Shown: in pieces, positions 36,003 through 44,370 of the stretch | Position numbering within the stretch: the first letter of the stretch is position 1 | Layout of the letters: the number at the start of each line of letters is the position of its first letter | From: JALNZU01 sp964463695 | Lineage (GTDB): Bacteria > Bacteroidota > Bacteroidia > Bacteroidales > F082 | Length of the DNA stretch: 64,000 bases | Reading direction: 5' to 3' | Assembly (NCBI GenBank): GCA_964463695.1 | Contig: CAYXCZ010000008.1 | Span: forward strand, 1 to 64,000 | The notes under the pieces: model-generated | Told to the model about the DNA's origin: nothing | What the model saw: the letters and a program-made list of their open reading frames with translations, nothing else | Databases searched by the model: none | Translations under genes and position numbers: made by a program

Positions 36003-37697
36003 ATGAAAAGAACACAGATTTTATTCATCCTAACCCTTGTTTTCGTAGCAAACACTCTTGATGCGCAGGATCGTGTAACAGGAAAAAACTTTGCATCCCG
36101 ATCTGAAGTCATTGCCCGTCAAGGTATTGCAGCAACTAGTCACCCTTTGGCAACACAAGTGGCTCTCGATATGCTTAAACTTGGCGGCAACGCTATTGAT
36201 GCTGCCATCGCTGCGAATGCCCTGCTTGGATTGGTCGAACCAACTGGTTGTGGTATTGGAGGCGATCTTTTTGCAATCATCTGGGATGCAAAAACAAAAC
36301 AGTTATACGGATTAAACGGAAGTGGCAGATCACCGCAAACACTGACATTTGATTATTTTAAGAAAAATAAAATCAAGGAAATTCCTTCCTATGGCCCACT
36401 GCCTGTAACAGTTCCAGGCTGTGTTGATGCATGGAATGAGATGCACCAAAAATTTGGAAAACTATCAGTTGAAGAAATTTTAGCACCAGCTATTTCGTAT
36501 GCTGAAGCAGGATTTCCCTTAACTGAAGTGGTTGCCTATTATTGGAAGTCCAACGCAGCCAGATTAAAGAATTATCCCGGCTTTTCTGAAGTTTATCTGC
36601 CTGATGGTGAAGCGCCCGTCAAAGGTGAAATTTTTAAAAACCAAAATCTTGCCAACACTTACCGTCATATGGCTGAAGCTGGTTTAAGAAGTTTTTATGA
36701 AGGCGAAATCGCTGAACAGATTGCGACCTATGTTCAGGCAAATGGTGGCTTTCTTTCTGTTAATGATCTTAACACCCATCGCAGTGAGTGGGTTAAACCT
36801 GTTTCTACAAATTACAGAGGCTATGATGTATGGCAACTCCCGCCAAATGGACAAGGGATTGCTGTTTTACAAATGCTCAATATATTAGAGTTAAGCGATT
36901 TGAAAACAATGGGTTATGGTAGCGAGGAGTATATACACCTTTTCGTAGAAGCAAAGAAACTTGCTTTTGAAGACAGAGCTAAATATTATGCTGATCCAGC
37001 TTTTTCAACCCTACCTGTAGATAGACTTATTTCGAAAAATTATGCTGTTGAAAGATCAAAGCTTATCAACAATGATAAAGCTGGCAAAAGTTACCCTGCT
37101 GGAATTCTCGAAACAGATAATACTATTTACCTTACTGTTGCCGACTCTGAAGGAAATATGGTTTCACTTATTCAAAGCAACTACAGAGGCATGGGATCAG
37201 GAATGACTCCTGCTGATTTAGGTTTTGTATTGCAGGACAGAGGGGAGTCATTTTCTCTTGAGGCTGGGCATCCAAATGTCTACCAGCCAGGAAAACGTCC
37301 TTTTCATACCATTATTCCTGGGTTTGTTACAAAAGACGGTGCTCCTTGGCTTAGTTTTGGACTTATGGGAGGCGCAATGCAACCTCAGGGTCATGTGCAA
37401 ATATTGGTTAACCTGATTGATTTCGAAATGAATCTGCAAGAGGCAGGTGATGCAACACGTATAAGTCACGAAGGCAGCACAGAGCCAACAGGCAACCCCA
37501 TGAGCGACGGTGGATGGGTCAATTTAGAATCAGGATTCAATTATGAAACAATTCGTGAGCTCATGAAAAAAGGTCACCGAATCAAATTTGATGTAGGCGG
37601 ATACGGTGGTTATCAGGCGATTATGCGTGACCCTGTTACCGGAGTGTATTATGGTGCTTCTGAGTCGAGAAAAGATGGTCAGGCTGCTGGATTTTAA
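36003..37697 (+). CDS. ggt: Gamma-glutamyltransferase (564 aa)
   Basis: A signal peptide covers residues 1-22. The proenzyme shows 'ATSHPLATQVALDMLKLGGN' and 'PTGCGIGGDLFAI' near the N-terminus. The autocleavage nucleophile is probably Thr374 ('TDNTIYLTVADSEGNMVSL'), aligned to the Thr of the E. coli enzyme. The donor-site loop 'NYRGMGSGMTPADLGF' and 'GLMGGAMQPQGHVQI' follow. It acts in the periplasm on glutathione or gamma-glutamyl peptides. It is coupled with the upstream aminotransferase. Confidence 0.94.
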   Translation: MKRTQILFILTLVFVANTLDAQDRVTGKNFASRSEVIARQGIAATSHPLATQVALDMLKLGGNAIDAAIAANALLGLVEPTGCGIGGDLFAIIWDAKTKQLYGLNGSGRSPQTLTFDYFKKNKIKEIPSYGPLPVTVPGCVDAWNEMHQKFGKLSVEEILAPAISYAEAGFPLTEVVAYYWKSNAARLKNYPGFSEVYLPDGEAPVKGEIFKNQNLANTYRHMAEAGLRSFYEGEIAEQIATYVQANGGFLSVNDLNTHRSEWVKPVSTNYRGYDVWQLPPNGQGIAVLQMLNILELSDLKTMGYGSEEYIHLFVEAKKLAFEDRAKYYADPAFSTLPVDRLISKNYAVERSKLINNDKAGKSYPAGILETDNTIYLTVADSEGNMVSLIQSNYRGMGSGMTPADLGFVLQDRGESFSLEAGHPNVYQPGKRPFHTIIPGFVTKDGAPWLSFGLMGGAMQPQGHVQILVNLIDFEMNLQEAGDATRISHEGSTEPTGNPMSDGGWVNLESGFNYETIRELMKKGHRIKFDVGGYGGYQAIMRDPVTGVYYGASESRKDGQAAGF

Positions 37698-37940
37698 TCA
37701 TTGAATCTTTCCAAATCCTGTTCTTAACCCTCCTTTAACTTTTATTTGTATTTGCTTTACTCCCCTTTTTTCATCTTCCTATAATGCCATGATAACGATT
37801 AATTTACCCAACTTTAATCATTAACTGTCGAGAATCCACCTTCGTGAAACATATTGTTTTTATTTATATTACAGCATAACAGCAATTTAGGATTAAAATA
37901 TTTTTATCATCATTTAGGTATTTAAATGCTTTAATTCTTA

Positions 37941-37948
37941 TATATTTG
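37941..37948 (+). promoter_or_regulatory. -7 box TATATTTG of the channel gene
   Basis: TATATTTG matches the Bacteroidota -7 consensus. It lies across the position of an upstream in-frame ATG (37946), which therefore cannot be the translation start, and 33 bp before the preferred ATG at 37982. No clear -33 TTG is seen at the right distance. Confidence 0.5.
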
Positions 37949-37981
37949 CATTGTTATTTTGTCAAACTAAATAGTTTATGT

Positions 37982-39268
37982 ATGAAAACACATCTAAACA
38001 ACATTGCAAAAGCATTATTAATAGTAATCTTAGTTCACAGCGGATTGCTCCTTAAGGCACAGTTTACACTTCAGGCGGAACTCCGACCCCGTGCTGAATA
38101 CAGGCACGGATTCAAAGCCCTTGTCCCTGCCGATGCAAAACCTGCATTTCAGATTTCTCAGAGAACACGAATTAATGCAGGTTATACATTCCAAAAATTA
38201 AAATTTGGAATTAGTGTACAAGATATCAGACTCTGGGGCGAAACTCCACAATTAACAGCAGTTTCAAACCGGTTTATGACGCATCAGGTGTGGGCTGAAA
38301 TTGGGTTTACTACAAATATTTCACTGAAGATTGGAAGGCAGGAACTTGTATATGATGATGCACGAATTTTCGGTAATGTAGATTGGGCGCAACAGGCTCG
38401 AACGCATGATATCGCTTTATTAAAGTACGAAAAGAAATTTTCGTTACATGCAGGATTCGCATTCAATCAACAATTTGACCAGTTACTAACGACTGAATAT
38501 GGATTGACAAATAATTACAAAACAATGCAATTCATTTGGTTTAACAAACATATTCAAAACATAAATCTAAGCTTGCTGTTTCTCAACAATGGAATGGAGT
38601 TTAATTTCGCAGAAAACAATGAAGAAAATTTCAAAACAGTTTTTAGTCAAACCTTTGGAACGCATTTAAACTATAAAACAAACTACTTCAGTTATTATGG
38701 CAATGCCTATTTCAGTACAGGAAAAGATGGGGAAGATCGCGATTTAGCAGCATACAATTTCATGTTAGGAGTTGATTACAAGAGTAATAAAAGATTTGGT
38801 TTTGGTGTCGGTTGGGAAATTCTTTCCGGAACAAGTCAGAAAGAAACTAACAATTCAAAATACACTAACAAAAGTTTTAATCCCTTATATGGAACAAATC
38901 ATAAGTTTAACGGCCACATGGACTATTTCTATGTTGGAAATCATTTAAATTCAGTTGGTCTGTCAGACATTTTCTTTCAGGTTAATTACAAACACAAAAA
39001 ACTTTCAGCTCAGGTTACTTCCCACTTCTTTTCATCCGCAAACGAGATACTTGATAAAACACAACCTAACGTCGTAATGTCCAATTATCTTGGAAATGAA
39101 TACGATATCTCGGTAAATTATAAGATAAATGAAATTGCATTCCTGACTGCCGGATACTCACAGATGTTTGGAACCAAAACACTTCAGACCTTAAAAGGTG
39201 GTGATTATTCCAAAACAAATAATTGGGCATACGTCATGCTTACATTGAAACCCATTTTTATTCCTTAA
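37982..39268 (+). CDS. Alginate-export-like outer-membrane channel (428 aa)
   Basis: From the ATG at 37982 the product begins 'MKTHLNNIAKALLIVILVHS', a good signal peptide ending 'LKAQ'. The mature protein starts 'FTLQAELRPRAEYRHGF' and continues with 'FQISQRTRINAGYTFQKLKF' and 'ISLKIGRQELVYDDARIFG', the pattern of the alginate_exp/AlgE-type barrel family. It probably forms a substrate channel, but no polysaccharide genes are adjacent. The cupin gene 25 bp downstream may share its transcript. Confidence 0.82.
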   Translation: MKTHLNNIAKALLIVILVHSGLLLKAQFTLQAELRPRAEYRHGFKALVPADAKPAFQISQRTRINAGYTFQKLKFGISVQDIRLWGETPQLTAVSNRFMTHQVWAEIGFTTNISLKIGRQELVYDDARIFGNVDWAQQARTHDIALLKYEKKFSLHAGFAFNQQFDQLLTTEYGLTNNYKTMQFIWFNKHIQNINLSLLFLNNGMEFNFAENNEENFKTVFSQTFGTHLNYKTNYFSYYGNAYFSTGKDGEDRDLAAYNFMLGVDYKSNKRFGFGVGWEILSGTSQKETNNSKYTNKSFNPLYGTNHKFNGHMDYFYVGNHLNSVGLSDIFFQVNYKHKKLSAQVTSHFFSSANEILDKTQPNVVMSNYLGNEYDISVNYKINEIAFLTAGYSQMFGTKTLQTLKGGDYSKTNNWAYVMLTLKPIFIP

Positions 39269-39293
39269 TTTTATATTTTTAAAAATAATTCCT

Positions 39294-39617
39294 ATGAATA
39301 CATTTCCAACAGCTCAAATCGTTCAATTTCAACATGCTATTGCTTATACAGATACCGGCATTGTAAGCAAACAAGTTATTAAAAATGAAAAAGGCAATGT
39401 TACCCTCTTCGCCTTTAGTGAGGGTGAAGGTTTGTCTGAACACACTGCACCTTTTGATGCTTTAGTGCAAGTTATTGATGGTCAATTAAATATTAAGATC
39501 GGAGGCGAAACTTTCCTACTAACCACAGGTGACAGCATTATAATGCCTGCAAATATTTCGCATGCATTGCAGTCAATAACATCCTTTAAAATGATTTTAA
39601 CAATGATTAAAGTCTGA
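39294..39617 (+). CDS. Small cupin-domain protein (107 aa)
   Basis: The single-domain cupin shows 'GEGLSEHTAPFDALVQVIDG' (motif 1 with only one of the usual His residues) and 'LTTGDSIIMPANISHALQS' (motif 2 with His). Metal ligands are incomplete compared with the classical motif, so it may be a small-molecule binder rather than an enzyme. It is cytoplasmic. Relatives appear next to metabolic or redox genes; the function here is unknown. Confidence 0.88.
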   Translation: MNTFPTAQIVQFQHAIAYTDTGIVSKQVIKNEKGNVTLFAFSEGEGLSEHTAPFDALVQVIDGQLNIKIGGETFLLTTGDSIIMPANISHALQSITSFKMILTMIKV

Positions 39618-39664
39618 AAATGCCTTTTTATGTCTTATTTTTGTGAGGAGAAACATTCACAACA

Positions 39665-40441
39665 ATGGCATTATACGACAGTTTTGGCCTTGCCTTAAGT
39701 GGTGGAGGAGCAAGAGCCATCATTCATGCAGGATTTTTACAAGCACTCGACGAAGCCCAATTAAAACCTGCGATTATATCAGGTGCAAGCATGGGGGCTA
39801 TTGTTGGTGCTATGTATTCCAGTGGAGTTGCACCTGCTGATATGCTAAAAGCAATTGTTAAACCTGAGCTAACAAAACTTCCGGCATGGATTGGTCGCAG
39901 AGGTGGAATTGGTTCACTTGTTGTCCTTAGAGAAAAACTTAGCCTTTTCCTAAGTGTACACACTTTTGAAGAATTGCAGATTCCATTGATAATTTCTGTA
40001 ACAAATCTCAATCGTGGCTGCAATGAATTGATTTCCAGCGGAAACCTGATTGATTGGGTTGTTGCATCAGCTTCAATCCCTATTTTGTTTCAGCCGGTGG
40101 TGATCAACAATTATTATTATGTGGATGGTGGTCTCACGAATAACCTTCCCATTAATTGCCTTCGAAAAGAAAAAAGGTTGGTTATTGCATTGGAATCCAA
40201 TCATTTGGAGGAGGTTGACACTGCATTTGATTCAATTAAAACTGTAAGTGAGAGGGTGCTTTTTCTGGGTGTTAACAATACATTGAAAGATCAGATTGAT
40301 GGTTGCGACCTTTTTATTGACGCTCCTGAAGTTCGCAAATATGGTATTTTCGACTTTCAATTTGCTGACAAGCTTTTCCAAATCGGCTACAGCATTGGAA
40401 AAAGAAACATCGAAAGAATCCTAAAAATGCTCGAAAGTTAG
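39665..40441 (+). CDS. Patatin-like phospholipase (258 aa)
   Basis: The catalytic dyad is present: Ser42 in 'GASMG' and Asp154 in 'VDGGLTNN', with the oxyanion loop 'LSGGGARAIIHAG' near the N-terminus. There is no signal peptide, so it acts in the cytoplasm or at the inner membrane on acyl lipids. A -7 box TATTTTTG lies at 39637-39644, 20 bp before the ATG, indicating its own promoter. Confidence 0.93.
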   Translation: MALYDSFGLALSGGGARAIIHAGFLQALDEAQLKPAIISGASMGAIVGAMYSSGVAPADMLKAIVKPELTKLPAWIGRRGGIGSLVVLREKLSLFLSVHTFEELQIPLIISVTNLNRGCNELISSGNLIDWVVASASIPILFQPVVINNYYYVDGGLTNNLPINCLRKEKRLVIALESNHLEEVDTAFDSIKTVSERVLFLGVNNTLKDQIDGCDLFIDAPEVRKYGIFDFQFADKLFQIGYSIGKRNIERILKMLES

Positions 40442-40626
40442 CTTGGACTTTACCATCCACAGTCTAAAAATTACTTGCAAATAAATTTCAAATTATTCTA
40501 TAAAGCCAACATTCTAAGCGATTTAGCAGACCTTATCACTTCTAAATTGATGAAAAAATCAAAAGTGTTCTTTATCCTTATTCATTTTTTTGGTAACTTA
40601 GCACAAATTCAAATCATACAGATGCG

Positions 40627-42099
40627 ATGCAGATAACGCTTGAGCATTTCTTATTGGTATCCTCTATCCTATTGCTAATCAGTGTACTGGCTGGCAGAAC
40701 ATCTTACAATTATGGAGTTCCTACCTTATTGCTTTTTATCGCAATAGGGATGCTGGCTGGTTCGGAAGGTATCGGTAAGATTTATTTTGACAACCCGCAA
40801 ATTGCGCAGTTTATAGGAGTCATCTCACTCAATTTCATTCTTTTCTCAGGTGGACTTGACACAAACTGGACATCTATTAAACCTATATTGCGTAAAGGAA
40901 TCACACTGTCAACTGCTGGCGTTTTTCTTACCGCCGCAATTGTTGGCCTTTTTGTTTGGGCCATCACTGATTTCACCATTTATGAAAGTTTGTTGCTCGG
41001 TTCAATTGTTTCTTCAACGGATGCCGCTGCTGTATTTTCAATTTTACGATCTAAAAATGTTGCTCTGAAAAGTCAGTTAAGGCCAACCCTCGAACTAGAA
41101 AGCGGCAGTAACGATCCAATGGCTTATGTGCTTATGTTATCTTTTCTTGGTTTAGTGGTGAATCAGGATCAGGAGTTGGTTTCCCTTATTCCTTTGTTTT
41201 TGAAACAGATGCTAATAGGTGCTGTTGTTGGTCTGGCTTTTGGAAGGATAAGTAAATGGCTGATAAATAATATCAAACTTGGCTTTGAGGGTCTTTACCC
41301 AGTTTTGGTTATTACTTTAATGCTTTTAACTTATTCATTAACACAAGTTTTAAATGGAAATGGTTTTCTGGCTGTTTATCTTACTGCTGTATATGTTGGT
41401 AATCAACACTTTATACATAAGAAAACAATCCTAAAAGTGTTTGATGGATTGGCGTGGCTTATGCAAATAATACTCTTTTTAACCTTGGGATTACTTGTAT
41501 ATCCCTCAGAAATTATACCTGTAATAGGTATTGGCTTGCTTATTTCACTGTTTCTAATTTTTGTAGCTCGCCCTTTAAGTGTATTTATCAGCATGAGTGC
41601 TTTTAAAATGACTTTTCAGGAAAAAACATTTCTTTCCTGGGTTGGTTTAAGAGGAGCTGTTCCAATTGTTTTTGCGACCTATCCCCTTTTATCCGGAATT
41701 GAAAAAGCAGATTTAATCTTTAATATTGTATTCTTTATTTCTGTAACTTCTGTCCTCATTCAAGGAACAACCTTATCAACCTTAGCCCGATGGTTGCATC
41801 TTGAAGTACCTGAAGGTGAGAAGAAAAGCTATCCTTTGGATGACTTTTTAACTGAACCAAAGGGAGCATTCCTCGAGGAATTTTTAATCAACCCGGAGCA
41901 TACTGCAGTTGGAAAGAAAATAGTTGAACTGAATTTCCCAGAAAACGCAATTATTGCAATGATTCAACGTGAAGGTGAGTATCTTACACCAAACGGAATG
42001 ACCAAAATAGAAATAAATGACAAGCTTTTTATCCTTTCAGGAAGTAAAGATGTTATGAATGAAGTTATTAGCTGTTTTTCAAAAGACGGGAAACGCTAA
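40627..42099 (+). CDS. Potassium/proton antiporter, NhaP2/CvrA-like (490 aa)
   Basis: About twelve membrane segments cover residues ~1-395 with CPA1-type motifs 'GSIVSSTDAAAVFSIL' and 'LESGSNDPMAYVL', including the ND pair (Asn-Asp) of the transport site. The C-terminal ~90 residues form a TrkA-C/RCK_C domain ('VELNFPENAIIAMIQREGEY...INDKLFILSG'). This arrangement matches K+/H+ antiporters that regulate cytoplasmic K+ and pH. It is a monocistronic gene convergent with purE. Confidence 0.92.
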   Translation: MQITLEHFLLVSSILLLISVLAGRTSYNYGVPTLLLFIAIGMLAGSEGIGKIYFDNPQIAQFIGVISLNFILFSGGLDTNWTSIKPILRKGITLSTAGVFLTAAIVGLFVWAITDFTIYESLLLGSIVSSTDAAAVFSILRSKNVALKSQLRPTLELESGSNDPMAYVLMLSFLGLVVNQDQELVSLIPLFLKQMLIGAVVGLAFGRISKWLINNIKLGFEGLYPVLVITLMLLTYSLTQVLNGNGFLAVYLTAVYVGNQHFIHKKTILKVFDGLAWLMQIILFLTLGLLVYPSEIIPVIGIGLLISLFLIFVARPLSVFISMSAFKMTFQEKTFLSWVGLRGAVPIVFATYPLLSGIEKADLIFNIVFFISVTSVLIQGTTLSTLARWLHLEVPEGEKKSYPLDDFLTEPKGAFLEEFLINPEHTAVGKKIVELNFPENAIIAMIQREGEYLTPNGMTKIEINDKLFILSGSKDVMNEVISCFSKDGKR

Positions 42100-42127
42100 T
42101 TGACATTCATTTTCAAATGACTTATGG

Positions 42128-42637
42128 CTAGATGTGCAGATTCTTCGAAGCCTTTTCAAGCACGGTCTCCGTCTGTGTTTTCATAAAAGCTTCCATCTTT
42201 TTTCTTACCGTCAAGTCAAAAACCCCAATGATGCGTGCTGCTAAAATTCCTGCATTAGCCGCACCATTAATAGCTACAGTTGCAACCGGTATTCCTTTAG
42301 GCATCTGCACTATAGATAACAGTGAATCAATACCTTCAATCGAATTGGAAGATTTTACAGGAACACCTATAACAGGAAGTGGTGTTAAACTAGCCACCAT
42401 TCCAGGAAGATGTGCTGCTCCCCCTGCTCCGGCAATAATTACTAAAATTCCTCTTCCGGCAGCCTCCCTGGCAAACTGAACCATGTATTCCGGAGTCCGG
42501 TGAGCAGAAACAACCCGAATCTCATAATCAATTCCAAAGAAAGCCAAGCGTTCAGCTGCTTCTTTCATTACTGGTAAATCGGAATCCGATCCCATAATTA
42601 TGCTAACCATAATGTTCTGTTTGGATGAATTTTCCAT
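42128..42637 (-). CDS. purE: N5-carboxyaminoimidazole ribonucleotide mutase (169 aa)
   Basis: The class I PurE motifs are complete: 'IIMGSDSDLPVMKEAAERL' at the start, 'VSAHRTPEYM', 'IIAGAGGAAHLPGMVA' and 'PVIGVPVKSS'. The enzyme rearranges N5-CAIR to CAIR in purine synthesis. It follows purK by 16 bp on the same strand, the usual operon partner, which confirms the two-step route. Confidence 0.96.
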   Translation of the reverse strand: MENSSKQNIMVSIIMGSDSDLPVMKEAAERLAFFGIDYEIRVVSAHRTPEYMVQFAREAAGRGILVIIAGAGGAAHLPGMVASLTPLPVIGVPVKSSNSIEGIDSLLSIVQMPKGIPVATVAINGAANAGILAARIIGVFDLTVRKKMEAFMKTQTETVLEKASKNLHI

Positions 42638-42653
42638 AGTAATCTATTGAATT

Positions 42654-43808
42654 TTAAGCTTCAACTTTCAATGTTTTAAGAACAAAATCAGCTTTTTCCA
42701 AAGCCTCCCCTGGTGTTTTGGCCAAAATTGTGGCGTGACCCATTTTTCGATAAGGACGTGTTTGCTTCTTACCGTAGATATGTAATTTAACACCTTCTAC
42801 CATTAATACCTCATTCAAGCCCTTATAAATCACCGGACCAGAAAACCCCTCACTACCCAAAATATTTACCATCACTGCAGGCATTTTCAGATTGGTTGAA
42901 CCGGGGTGATATCCAAAAATAGCTCTCAAATGCTGTTCATATTGTGAAGTAAGTGCACTTTCAATGGTGTGATGTCCACTATTGTGAGGTCGTGGTGCAA
43001 CTTCATTTATTAACAAATGATTTTGTTTATCAATAAAAAACTCAACAGCTAAAAGACCTATAATACCCAGATCCTCAGCAGTTTTAACAGCTAAAGCTGA
43101 AGCCATTTCTTCAATCTGATGTGAAATACGCGCTGGTGATAGTAGTGACTCAACCAAATTAGCAACAGGATTAAAAACCATTTCCACAGCTGGATAACAG
43201 CTCGTTTCACCTTCTGCATTACGTGAAACTATAACTGCAATTTCTAAAGCATCCTCAACAAAATCTTCAACCAATGAAGGCACATCAAATAATTGTTTCA
43301 AATCTTCTTCATTTCTGGCAATAAGAACTCCTTGCCCGTCATATCCTGACAGTCTGGTTTTTTGTACAAAAGGTAGTCTGATGTGTCCTTGATGAATAGC
43401 ATCCCTAACTTCAGAAGCGTTCTGGAACAGCTTAAATGGTGCTGTTGGCAAGTCATGCTCAAGGTAAAACAACTTCTGCAGTCCTTTATCTCTTATGATT
43501 CGCAAACAAGATGGCTGTGGCAGCACAGGAATACCTGATTGTTCCAGCTTCTCAACAGCTTCAATATTAACCCCTTCTATTTCTATAGTGATCATATCAA
43601 GACCTTCGGCAAACTTCATTACCGTATCAAAATCACGAAATGAACCTTGAACAAAATGTGTAGAAACACCAGATGCTGATGCCTCCGGATCAGGATCAAG
43701 CACACAGGTAGTTATGTCCCAGCTACTTGCAGCTTGACATAACATCTTTCCCAACTGTCCGCCTCCTAATATTCCAAGCTTAAAATCGGAACTTATCGTT
43801 TGTCTCAT
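42654..43808 (-). CDS. purK: 5-(carboxyamino)imidazole ribonucleotide synthase (384 aa)
   Basis: The ATP-grasp enzyme starts 'FKLGILGGGQLGKMLCQAA' and shows 'KTRLSGYDGQGVLIA', 'VEFFIDKQNHLLINEVAPRPHNSGHHTIE' split across the active site (E and N metal ligands) and 'MVNILG'. It makes N5-CAIR from AIR, ATP and bicarbonate. The length is typical. It is directly upstream of purE. Confidence 0.96.
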   Translation of the reverse strand: MRQTISSDFKLGILGGGQLGKMLCQAASSWDITTCVLDPDPEASASGVSTHFVQGSFRDFDTVMKFAEGLDMITIEIEGVNIEAVEKLEQSGIPVLPQPSCLRIIRDKGLQKLFYLEHDLPTAPFKLFQNASEVRDAIHQGHIRLPFVQKTRLSGYDGQGVLIARNEEDLKQLFDVPSLVEDFVEDALEIAVIVSRNAEGETSCYPAVEMVFNPVANLVESLLSPARISHQIEEMASALAVKTAEDLGIIGLLAVEFFIDKQNHLLINEVAPRPHNSGHHTIESALTSQYEQHLRAIFGYHPGSTNLKMPAVMVNILGSEGFSGPVIYKGLNEVLMVEGVKLHIYGKKQTRPYRKMGHATILAKTPGEALEKADFVLKTLKVEA

Positions 43809-43970
43809 ATAGAATTTTATGGATTATCATTCGCTCTTACACAGGCAAAAATACCATATTTCTTCCTATTGAAAGCAACGAAACTTTCAAGGCCATGATT
43901 CAGATGTTCTTTTCCGATTATAGTGCTACTTCCGAAAAAGAAATGAATCAAACAGATATCAAGCTATACT

Positions 43971-44228
43971 TTATTCTGTGTGTAAACTAATCAGTTTAGC
44001 ATCGACAGACTTAACGAGATTAAGTTTTCTTTCGATTTCCTGCATATTCTCCAGATCGCCGCTGAGTTCAAGAAAAATCAACCCACTTTGTGAGCAATTA
44101 TCAAGAACATCGTCATGCAAACCTAATCGCGTTTTAATAAAACATCCCCAACCTGTGAGTATTTTCTGAACTTTATCAGCTGCCTCTTGTCTTGATCCAA
44201 TAAGGATCAGCATTACATGTCTGGTCAT
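43971..44228 (-). CDS. Small ACT-like protein resembling TM1266-type regulators (85 aa)
   Basis: The pattern beta-alpha-beta-beta-alpha-beta is visible: 'HVMLILIGSRQEAADKVQKI', 'GCFIKTRLGLHDD', 'SGLIFLELSGDLENMQEIER', 'AKLISLH'. It resembles the ACT/NikR-C-like TM1266 family, often called iron-only hydrogenase system regulators and usually found beside hydG/hydE/hydF. No hydrogenase genes are within this window. The family assignment is my inference from the fold pattern and key Gly/Arg positions. Confidence 0.65.
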   Translation of the reverse strand: MTRHVMLILIGSRQEAADKVQKILTGWGCFIKTRLGLHDDVLDNCSQSGLIFLELSGDLENMQEIERKLNLVKSVDAKLISLHTE

Positions 44229-44370
44229 TGTGAAGTGTATTGTTAAGTAATTAACAAATATACAGCTATTCCATTCCCAAAATCAAAATCTGGTAGTTCA
44301 AAACCTAATTTAGAAATATTATAAAAAGCAACTTTTACTGGCTTTAACAATTCAACGATTTAAGTCAGAA

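Noticed and set aside
37946..37981. Upstream in-frame start for the outer-membrane channel
   Set aside because: This ATG lies within the -7 box TATATTTG and adds a non-signal-like stretch; 37982 is preferred.
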